5,839 bases of DNA from an uncultured beta proteobacterium (GTDB lineage: Bacteria > Pseudomonadota > Gammaproteobacteria > Burkholderiales > Rhodocyclaceae). This document shows, piece by piece, positions 1-5,036 of this stretch. The stretch lies in contig CAIZHL010000005.1 in NCBI GenBank assembly GCA_903932755.1, forward strand, positions 1-5,839. Direction: 5' to 3'. Numbering within the stretch: the first letter of the stretch is position 1; every line of letters begins with the position of its first letter. The notes beneath the pieces were generated by a model. It ran no database searches, was not told where the DNA came from, and saw only the letters and a list, made by a program, of their open reading frames with translations. A program made the position numbers and the translations under genes.

Positions 1-280
1 CGGTGGTGAAGAAATCGACGATGATGTGGCCGCGGATCATCTGGCAGAAGGGCAAGGCCATCGACACGGCTACGGCCGACAACATCTGCACCAGTTCATA
101 GTCGCCGAGGATGGGCGTGCTGAACAGGCTGCGGCCGATGATGCTGGTGAATGACATCAGCGCCATCAGGATCAGGGTGACGCCGGAACCGATCGCGAAG
201 GCGCGGCAAAGCTTGTTGAGCACCCGGCCGACCAGTGCGTCGGGCTGCACGTCCTTGTCGACGAAAATGGCGTCGGCCAT
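1..280 (-). CDS. dctQ: TRAP transporter small permease subunit DctQ, partial (3' end beyond left edge)
   Basis: Small integral-membrane subunit of a tripartite ATP-independent periplasmic (TRAP) transporter. With the large DctM subunit it forms the ion-coupled channel that receives solute from the DctP binding protein. Ninety-three codons are visible from an ATG preceded by AGGAG (287-291) at 6 bases spacing; the family is usually about 160-200 residues, so roughly the N-terminal half is here. Two hydrophobic helices are visible at about residues 28-48 and 62-82. Family-typical features are the Ile-Ile-Gly-Arg turn (47-50) after helix 1, GDYEL (59-63) opening helix 2, and RGHIIVDF (83-90) after it. 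The gene follows dctP by 98 bases containing two hairpins, and dctM is expected next outside the window. Family assignment is confident from motifs; the transported substrate is unknown. The call as DctQ rests on motif recognition, not a database search. Confidence 0.88.
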   Translation of the reverse strand, partial: MADAIFVDKDVQPDALVGRVLNKLCRAFAIGSGVTLILMALMSFTSIIGRSLFSTPILGDYELVQMLSAVAVSMALPFCQMIRGHIIVDFFTT

Positions 281-302
281 CGATTTCTCCTGAATCCGGA
301 TC

Positions 303-328
303 CTGCCCGCAACGCGGGGCGCGGGCAG
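303..328 (-). other. Inverted repeat/hairpin just upstream of the dctQ ribosome binding site
   Basis: CTGCCCGC (303-310) and GCGGGCAG (321-328) form a perfect 8-bp GC-rich stem with a 10-base loop. On the transcript it lies about 11 bases before the dctQ Shine-Dalgarno. No U-run follows, so it is not a terminator by itself. An alternative 5-bp stem, 306-310 with 314-318, uses the same bases. It may stabilise the 3' end of dctP mRNA or limit ribosome access to dctQ; this is inference. Confidence 0.5.
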
Positions 329-329
329 C

Positions 330-365
330 AAAAGCGCCGGGGCCGACCATATCGGCTCCCGGCGC
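330..365 (-). terminator. Strong hairpin with short U-run between dctP and dctQ; probable attenuator or partial terminator
   Basis: Bases 334-341 pair perfectly with 358-365 (8 bp). After a one-base bulge at 357, bases 342-346 pair with 352-356 (5 bp), closing a 5-base loop. On the minus-strand transcript this 13-bp stem begins about 13 bases after the dctP stop codon and is followed by UUUUGC (complement of 330-333). Stem strength fits a rho-independent terminator, but four U residues are few, so partial read-through into dctQ is likely. This would give more binding protein than membrane subunit. Confidence 0.55.
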
Positions 366-378
366 CGCCTTGCCGGTA

Positions 379-1410
379 TTACCTGGTGTGCTTCTTGACC
401 AGGTCGCCCGCCGCCTTGAGCAGCTTGGGACCGTCGTGGCCGGCCGTGGTCATGCCGGCCGCCCATTCGTCGTCGAGCGCATCGGTCGCCTTCTTCCATT
501 TTTCAAGTTCGGCGGCCGGGATCACGTTGATGGTGACGCCCGAAGCCTTGGTCTTCTCGCGGCCGGGGCCGTCGTCGGCTTCCTGGACGCGACCGGCCAT
601 GGCCGAGAGCTCGATGCCGGAGTTGGCGTCGATCACCTTCTTCAGGTCGGCCGGCAGCGAGTCGTACTTGGCCTTGTTCATGGCGATGGTGAACACCGTG
701 GTGTACAGGGCCTTGTACTTGGGATCGGTCTCGGCGGCGTACTTGACGAGTTCGTTGACCTTGATGCTCGGCACCACCTGGTAGGGAATCACGGCGCCTT
801 CGATGACGCCCTTGGACAGCGCCTCGGGAACCGCCGGCACCGGCATGCCGACCGGCGTCGCGCCCATCGCGGCGAGCATCTTATTGGTCAGGCGGGTCGG
901 GGCGCGGAACTTCATGCCCTTGAAGTCCTCCATCGACTTCATCTGCTTCTTGGTGGTGAACAGATAGCCCGGACCATGGACATGGACGGCGAGCACCTTG
1001 ACGTCCTTGAATTCGTGCTGGGCATAGGTCTGGGTGAATTCCCAGGCGGCGCGGCTGGTGGCTTCCGCATTGGTCATGGTGAACGGCAGTTCGAAGACTT
1101 CCGACATCGGGAAGCGGTTGGCCGAATAGCCAAGCACGGTCCAGATCACGTCGGCGACGCCGTCCCTGGCCTGGTCGAACAACTGCGGCGGCGTGCCGCC
1201 CAACTGCATGGCCGGATAGATCTGGCACTTGATGCGGTTGTTGGATTCCTTGCCCAGCTTGGCGCACCAGGGCTCGAATACGCCTACCTGGATGAATGTG
1301 GTGGGTGAGAGGAAGTGATGCACCTTGAGCGTCACCTCCTGCGCCTGAACGGCACACGCGACTGCCGCGACCGAGGCCGCAACAAGGGTTTTTGCCAGCA
1401 GCTGCTTCAT
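379..1410 (-). CDS. dctP: TRAP transporter periplasmic solute-binding protein, DctP family
   Basis: Binds a small organic acid in the periplasm and delivers it to the DctQM membrane subunits. The product has 343 residues, normal for the family. The first 23 are a Sec signal peptide: Lys at 2 and 7, an Ala/Val-rich core, and predicted cleavage after VQA (21-23). The DctP fold is recognisable throughout: VHHFLSPTT (30-38), a Gly-Gly-Thr near 71-73, the MKFRAPT segment (166-172) and the GVIEGA segment (201-206). Arg169 in MKFR matches the conserved arginine that salt-bridges the ligand carboxylate in characterised TRAP binding proteins. The ATG start is supported by GAGGAG (1417-1422) 6 bases upstream, and the stop is TAA. 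The gene is first in its transcription unit, separated from the ABC operon by a strong terminator, and is followed by hairpins then dctQ. Substrate is unknown; the carboxylate is an inference from Arg169. Confidence 0.93.
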   Translation of the reverse strand: MKQLLAKTLVAASVAAVACAVQAQEVTLKVHHFLSPTTFIQVGVFEPWCAKLGKESNNRIKCQIYPAMQLGGTPPQLFDQARDGVADVIWTVLGYSANRFPMSEVFELPFTMTNAEATSRAAWEFTQTYAQHEFKDVKVLAVHVHGPGYLFTTKKQMKSMEDFKGMKFRAPTRLTNKMLAAMGATPVGMPVPAVPEALSKGVIEGAVIPYQVVPSIKVNELVKYAAETDPKYKALYTTVFTIAMNKAKYDSLPADLKKVIDANSGIELSAMAGRVQEADDGPGREKTKASGVTINVIPAAELEKWKKATDALDDEWAAGMTTAGHDGPKLLKAAGDLVKKHTR

Positions 1411-1416
1411 GTGGAT

Positions 1417-1422
1417 CTCCTC
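1417..1422 (-). promoter_or_regulatory. Ribosome binding site of dctP
   Basis: GAGGAG on the minus strand, inside the longer AAGAGGAG (1417-1424), lies 6 bases before the ATG. It fixes the start that gives a well-formed signal peptide. Confidence 0.8.
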
Positions 1423-1487
1423 TTGGGTCGGCGAATGGATCGCCTTGTTGAATTTGGATGGATAGGACGAAAAAGCATCAGCCCCGT

Positions 1488-1503
1488 TCCGGGTCGTCCC
1501 GGA
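1488..1503. promoter_or_regulatory. Perfect inverted repeat in the dctP leader; candidate operator
   Basis: TCCGGG (1488-1493) and CCCGGA (1498-1503) form a perfect 6-4-6 dyad around TCGT. It abuts the candidate -10 element at 1503-1508, so its centre (about 1495-1496) falls where transcription would start. A repressor bound there would block initiation. It could instead be a small hairpin in the leader RNA or chance in GC-rich DNA. No regulator gene lies in the window to match it with. Confidence 0.35.
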
Positions 1504-1512
1504 TCATATCAA
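1503..1512 (-). promoter_or_regulatory. Candidate extended -10 promoter element for dctP
   Basis: On the minus strand the sequence reads TTGATATGAT, containing TATGAT (5 of 6 matches to TATAAT) preceded by TGA, which fits the TGn extended -10 motif. No convincing -35 hexamer lies 16-18 bases upstream, as is common for extended -10 promoters. Predicted start is near 1496, giving an untranslated leader of about 85 bases. I also looked for a sigma-54 element, frequent in front of dct genes, and saw none with GG and GC at correct spacing. Confidence 0.35.
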
Positions 1513-1573
1513 TCGGCTGTCTTCCATGCTTGTCGATGATGCCGATGCCCGCCTGTCCTGCCATACCGGGCGA

Positions 1574-1608
1574 CGAAAAAAAGCCCGCACGAAGCGGGCT
1601 TTTTTTCG
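1574..1608. terminator. Strong symmetric rho-independent terminator after the ABC binding-protein gene
   Basis: GCCCGC (1583-1588) and GCGGGC (1594-1599) form a stem closed by the 5-base loop ACGAA. It is flanked by seven A and seven T residues and an outer CG pair, a 15-bp perfect dyad in all. On the minus strand it starts about 13 bases after the TAA of the binding-protein gene and ends the transcript in a run of seven U. The symmetry would let it act on plus-strand transcripts too, though no plus-strand gene faces it. It separates the ABC operon from the TRAP operon. Confidence 0.93.
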
Positions 1609-1620
1609 GGACGGAAGAGC

Positions 1621-2772
1621 TTAGTTCACCAGCGCCCAGTCGCCGTTCTTGATTTCCAGCATGCGGAAGGCCGACAGGTCGAGGCCCATGTGATCGGTGG
1701 CCGACATATTCACCTTGCCACCGGTGCCGATGTAGCCCTTGGTCGCTTCGATCGCATCGCGAACCTTGGCCTTGTCGGTGGAGCCGGCGCGCTTGAAGGC
1801 TTCGACCGCGATCATCAGGCCGTCGTAGGCATGGCCGCCGAAGGTCGAGACGTCTTCCTTGAAGCGGTCGTTGTAGGCCTTGCGGTAGCCCGTGGTCACG
1901 GCCTTCTGCGGGTCGTTGGCGGCCAGCTTGTCGGCCACCAGCAGGGCGGCCGCCGGCAGGCGGACGCCTTCAGCCGCCGGGCCGGAGAGCTTGATGAACT
2001 CCTCGGAAGCGACGCCGTGCGCGTGGTAAAGCGGCAGAGTAATGCCGAGCTGCTTGTAGTTCTTGTTCACCAGCGCCGGACCCTGGCCCAGGCCGAAGAC
2101 GAACACGGCCTGCACGCCCGGGGCATTCTTGATCTTGGTCAGCTGCGGCGTCATGTCGGTGTCCTTGGGACCGTAGGTCTCGTTGGCCACCAGGGTGATG
2201 CCCATCTTGCCCGCCATGATCTCGGTTTCCTTCTTGCCCGAGCCGCCGAAACCGCTGGTTTCGGAGAGCAGCGCGACCTTGGTCAGGTTGCGCTTCTTCA
2301 TGTCCTCGAAGACCTTCTCGGCGGCCATGCGATCGGTGTGCGGCGTCTTGAACACCCACTTCTTCACCGGCTCGATGATGACAACCGCGCCGGCCAGGGA
2401 AATGAAGGGGATCTCCGCCTTCTCGACCAGGGGAATCATCGACATGGTGGAACCGGTGACGGTGCCGCCGACGATGATGTCGACCTTGTCGTCGTCGATC
2501 AGGCGCTTGGCGAAGCCGTTGGCCTTGCTCGCATCGGTGCCGTCATCGTAGTGCACCAGCTGCAGCTGGCGCCCCAGTACGCCGCCTTCCTTGTTGATCT
2601 TCTCGATATAGAGCTGCAGGGTTTTCAGCTCCGGATCGCCCAGGAACGCGGCGGGACCGGTGACTGAAAGCACCGAACCGATCTTGATCGGGTCGGCGGC
2701 AAAGGCCGAAAAACTGGTACCGACTGCAATCGCAGCGGTGGCGACGAGCTTGATGAATGATTTTTTGACCAC
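1621..2772 (-). CDS. Periplasmic substrate-binding protein of a Liv-type (HAAT) ABC importer
   Basis: Type I periplasmic binding protein expected to capture the solute for the adjacent LivM/LivG/LivF-type importer. It has 383 residues. The signal peptide spans about 1-25 (KK at 3-4, hydrophobic core, cleavage after AFA at 23-25), leaving a mature N-terminus ADPIKIG. Family landmarks are IGSVLSVTGP (31-40), the GGVLGR turn (63-68), VHYDDGTD (73-80), the VGGTVTGS ligand-loop region (101-108), ISLAGA (124-129), WVFKTP (139-144) and GGHAYDGLM (312-320). The start codon is GTG, chosen because AAGGAGG (2781-2787) sits 8 bases upstream and the signal peptide begins there. A strong terminator follows the stop. 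The SLAGA and WVFKTP segments resemble members I associate with aromatic or other carboxylate ligands rather than LivJ/LivK proper. That is a memory-based impression, so no livK symbol is given. Confidence 0.9.
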   Translation of the reverse strand: MVKKSFIKLVATAAIAVGTSFSAFAADPIKIGSVLSVTGPAAFLGDPELKTLQLYIEKINKEGGVLGRQLQLVHYDDGTDASKANGFAKRLIDDDKVDIIVGGTVTGSTMSMIPLVEKAEIPFISLAGAVVIIEPVKKWVFKTPHTDRMAAEKVFEDMKKRNLTKVALLSETSGFGGSGKKETEIMAGKMGITLVANETYGPKDTDMTPQLTKIKNAPGVQAVFVFGLGQGPALVNKNYKQLGITLPLYHAHGVASEEFIKLSGPAAEGVRLPAAALLVADKLAANDPQKAVTTGYRKAYNDRFKEDVSTFGGHAYDGLMIAVEAFKRAGSTDKAKVRDAIEATKGYIGTGGKVNMSATDHMGLDLSAFRMLEIKNGDWALVN

Positions 2773-2780
2773 TTTTGTTT

Positions 2781-2787
2781 CCTCCTT
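2781..2787 (-). promoter_or_regulatory. Perfect Shine-Dalgarno fixing the GTG start of the binding-protein gene
   Basis: AAGGAGG on the minus strand, 8 bases before GTG at 2772-2770, is nearly the full anti-16S complement. It predicts strong translation, as needed for an abundant periplasmic protein, and compensates for the GTG start. No in-frame ATG lies nearby that would keep the signal peptide. Confidence 0.85.
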
Positions 2788-2821
2788 ATGTTTTTGAAAA
2801 AACTATTCCTGCTACAGGGTG

Positions 2822-2849
2822 ATTCTAATGAACATTTCTGAAGCTGCAA
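2822..2849 (-). promoter_or_regulatory. Candidate sigma-70 promoter for the binding-protein gene
   Basis: TAGAAT (2822-2827 complement; 5 of 6 matches to TATAAT) lies 16 bases downstream of TTGCAG (2844-2849; only TTG matches the -35 consensus). The surrounding 163-base gap is AT-richer than the genes. Predicted start is near 2815, about 42 bases before the GTG. A separate promoter would let the binding protein be made in excess of the membrane complex, but read-through from livF is also possible. The -35 is weak, so this is tentative. Confidence 0.35.
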
Positions 2850-2935
2850 TCAAACCCGCCAAATCCTCTTGCCACGCTGAAAAGTCGGCGCTGGCGGTAC
2901 GGCGCCTTTCATGGCTTTTTCTTGCAAGAGCGCGC

Positions 2936-4252
2936 TCATATGCCCAGGTAAGCTGACTTGACCTGCTCGTTGACCAGCAGTTCGCTGCCGGCCCCTTCAA
3001 GAACGGTTTGTCCGGTCTCGATTACATAGGCGTAATCGGCGATGGCCAGCGCCTGCTGGGCATTCTGTTCGACGAGGAAAACCGTCTTGCCGTGTTCGCG
3101 CAGGCTGAGAATGGCATTGAATATCTCCTGGATCAGCAGCGGCGCCAGGCCCATCGATGGCTCGTCCAGCAACAGCAGCTTCGGCCGGCCCATCAGAGCC
3201 CGCGCCATGGCCAGCATCTGCTGCTGTCCGCCGGACAGCGTCCCCGCCGCCTGCCTGAATTTCTGCTTGAGGATGGGGAACATGGCGTACATCTGTTCCA
3301 TGTCTTCCTGGATGGTTTCCTTGTCGCTGCGCGTATAGGCGCCCAGGCGCAGGTTGTCCTCAACCGTCAGCGGGCCGAAGACCTGCCGGCCTTCCGGCAC
3401 CTGGCAGATGCCGAGGCGGACGCGCTGGTCCGGACGCATGTGGGTGATGTCCTGCCCAGCGAAACTGATCGCGCCGCCGCTGGCCTTCTGTACCCCGGAT
3501 ATCGCCCGCAGCAGGGTCGTCTTGCCTGCGCCGTTGGCGCCGACCAGCGCGACCAGCTGGCCCTGCCTGACCTGGACCGTCACGCCGCGCAGCGCTTCGA
3601 TGCGGCCGTAGTGGCTGGTCAGGTTGTTGACCGCGAGCAGCACCGGATGATCTTCGGCAGCCGGCTTCTTCTCGGCCACCAGGCCGAAGCCGATCGGCGC
3701 CGGCGCCTGATTGACGATGCGCGACATCCGCGCACGGAACTCGACCAGCGCCTGTTCGCCGAAGGACGGATCGGCACTGTCGGCAAACGCGGAATTTATC
3801 TCGTCCCAGTCGACGTCGGTCAGCGTCCTGCGCGCCAGGGGGAAAAGGTCGCTCTCCTCCTTCATGATGTGGCGCCGCATCATCGAAATATAGTCTTCGA
3901 GCGCCTGGCGGAATTCAGCCGCACCTGCCGGATAGTCGCGCACGACGGCCTTCATCTGGGCGCGCAAGCGGGCGACCGCGTCGGGCGTGCCGGCATGCTC
4001 GCGCTTGAACTCCGCGATCATGTCGTTGCCTTCGCTGCTGCGCTCGAGCACGGCCCGATACAGGTAGGTCTCCTCCTTCGGCTCATGCACCCGCTCGACG
4101 TACTGCTCGATGTAATCGAGGATCAGCTCGAACAGCTCGGCATCCGGCTTGTGCTCGGGCTCGGCGCAATGCTTGCAAAGCTCTTCGAGCACCACCGTCA
4201 GCTGCCACATGCTGCGATGCTCGGTGCTGATGATGTCCAGCGCCTGCGTCAC
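2936..4252 (-). CDS. Hemerythrin (HHE) domain - LivF-type ABC ATPase fusion protein
   Basis: One of the two ATPases of the Liv-type importer, with a sensor-like N-terminal extension; 438 residues against about 235 for ordinary LivF. Residues 1 to about 185 form a complete hemerythrin cation-binding four-helix domain. Expected diiron ligands are His12, His56 and Glu60 (HxxxE), His86, and His128 and Glu132 (HxxxE). Glu57, and a CxxC pair at Cys26/Cys29, are also present. A Pro/Ala-rich linker (about 182-203) leads to the ABC domain: Walker A GANGAGKTT (238-246), Q-loop Gln284, signature LSGGQ (339-343), Walker B LLLLDEP (359-365), and VEQN (394-397) where most ABC proteins have the H-loop histidine, as usual in LivF. 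The start is GTG, with AGGGGAG (4259-4265) 6 bases upstream, 22 bases after livG. The frame has no stop or sign of a frameshift. Oxygen, NO, redox or iron control of transport is my inference. Confidence 0.93.
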   Translation of the reverse strand: MTQALDIISTEHRSMWQLTVVLEELCKHCAEPEHKPDAELFELILDYIEQYVERVHEPKEETYLYRAVLERSSEGNDMIAEFKREHAGTPDAVARLRAQMKAVVRDYPAGAAEFRQALEDYISMMRRHIMKEESDLFPLARRTLTDVDWDEINSAFADSADPSFGEQALVEFRARMSRIVNQAPAPIGFGLVAEKKPAAEDHPVLLAVNNLTSHYGRIEALRGVTVQVRQGQLVALVGANGAGKTTLLRAISGVQKASGGAISFAGQDITHMRPDQRVRLGICQVPEGRQVFGPLTVEDNLRLGAYTRSDKETIQEDMEQMYAMFPILKQKFRQAAGTLSGGQQQMLAMARALMGRPKLLLLDEPSMGLAPLLIQEIFNAILSLREHGKTVFLVEQNAQQALAIADYAYVIETGQTVLEGAGSELLVNEQVKSAYLGI

Positions 4253-4258
4253 GAATTT

Positions 4259-4265
4259 CTCCCCT
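4259..4265 (-). promoter_or_regulatory. Ribosome binding site fixing the GTG start of the hemerythrin-LivF gene
   Basis: AGGGGAG on the minus strand is 6 bases from GTG (4252-4250). The position matters because it places the hemerythrin domain, including ligand His12, inside the translated protein. The next in-frame methionine is residue 15, already past His12. Confidence 0.7.
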
Positions 4266-4274
4266 GTACCCTGT

Positions 4275-5036
4275 TCATACGTTGCTGCCCAAGTAAGCGG
4301 CGATGACGTCCGGGTTTTCGCGAACCTCGCGAGCCGTCCCTTCGGCCAGCTTCTTGCCGTAATCGAGCACCAGGATGCGATCAGAGATGTTCATCACCAT
4401 CTTCATGTCGTGTTCGACCAGCACTACCGTGACATTGTTGTCGGCGACCTTGCGCACCAGTTCGTCGATCTCGGCGGTTTCCTTCGAATTCAATCCGGCC
4501 GCCGGCTCGTCGAGGAAAAGTATCTGCGGCTTGGCGGCCAGGGCGCGGGCGATCTCCAGACGCTTCAGGGCACCATAGGGCATCGAATTCGCCGCCATGT
4601 TCCAGTAGCTCTCCAGCCCGACAAAGCGCATCAGTTCGCGCGCCTCGTCGCGCAGCTGCGCATCGCGCCGGGCGAGTCCGGGCAGGCGCAGCATGGCCGT
4701 GACCAGGTTGCGATCGAGCTGCAGATGAGCGCCGACCATGACGTTTTCCAGCGCAGTCATGTTCATGCAGATCTGCAGGTTCTGGAATGTCCTGGCCATG
4801 CCCTTCAGGGCCAGTTCATGCGGCGCGGCGCCGGCAATCGACTGTCCGTCGAGCCGGATGTCGCCTTCGCTGGGCGTGTAGACCCCGGTGATCAGGTTGA
4901 ACAGCGTGGTCTTGCCGGCACCGTTGGGTCCGATCACGGAATACACCAGGCCGCGATCAACCGCAAAACTGACATCCTGCACGGCCTTGACGCCGCCGAA
5001 AGCCTTGGAGAGATTGATGACTTCGAGCAGCGCCAT
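4275..5036 (-). CDS. livG: LivG-type ABC importer ATP-binding protein
   Basis: Cytoplasmic ATPase that pairs with the hemerythrin-LivF protein to power uptake through the LivH/LivM membrane subunits. It has 253 residues, normal for LivG. Motifs in order are Walker A GPNGAGKTT (36-44), Q-loop Gln85 in TFQNLQ, signature region MPYGALKRLEIARAL (152-166), Walker B ILFLDEP (172-178), AAGLN (179-183) as in LivG proteins, and H-loop His209 in VEHD. The LSGGQ signature is degenerate (MPYGA); relaxed versions such as YGxQ are usual in LivG, but this one also lacks the Gln. The ATG overlaps the livM stop by one base (TGATG) with only a weak GGGAAAG upstream, so translation is probably coupled to livM. 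The reading frame stays open further upstream to about 5513, but that extension is out of frame inside livM and is not coding. Confidence 0.95.
   Translation of the reverse strand: MALLEVINLSKAFGGVKAVQDVSFAVDRGLVYSVIGPNGAGKTTLFNLITGVYTPSEGDIRLDGQSIAGAAPHELALKGMARTFQNLQICMNMTALENVMVGAHLQLDRNLVTAMLRLPGLARRDAQLRDEARELMRFVGLESYWNMAANSMPYGALKRLEIARALAAKPQILFLDEPAAGLNSKETAEIDELVRKVADNNVTVVLVEHDMKMVMNISDRILVLDYGKKLAEGTAREVRENPDVIAAYLGSNV

Noticed and set aside
235..1308. Long plus-strand open frame antisense to dctP
   Set aside because: Open only because of GC-rich codon bias on the other strand. It lacks a Shine-Dalgarno, has low-complexity Gly/Arg/His/Leu composition, and dctP is unmistakable.
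1690..2667. Long plus-strand open frame antisense to the ABC binding-protein gene
   Set aside because: Composition is typical of an antisense shadow (rich in Gly, His, Arg, Leu, Val), with no recognisable domain or start signal.
2849..2880. Sigma-54-like element (TGGCAAGAG...TGGC) upstream of the binding-protein gene
   Set aside because: The distance between the GG and GC dinucleotides is 12 rather than 10 bases, and the -12 half does not match TTGC.
2880..2906. Possible terminator after hemerythrin-livF (stem 2887-2891 with 2902-2906, then UUUU)
   Set aside because: Only a 5-bp stem with a 10-base loop, and three bases separate it from the short U-run; too weak to call.
2812..3000. 62-codon minus-strand frame spanning the livF end and the following gap
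   Set aside because: It starts inside livF in another frame without a Shine-Dalgarno and overlaps the candidate promoter of the next gene.
3640..3710. Possibility that the hemerythrin and LivF parts are two genes joined by a sequencing error or an internal start
   Set aside because: The frame is continuous through the linker, there is no Shine-Dalgarno with an ATG/GTG just before the ABC domain, and the hemerythrin domain takes the livF start position 22 bases after livG.
3008..4306. 432-codon plus-strand open frame antisense to hemerythrin-livF
   Set aside because: Mirrors a well-supported gene. It has no motif or ribosome binding site, and it runs across the livF/livG junction.
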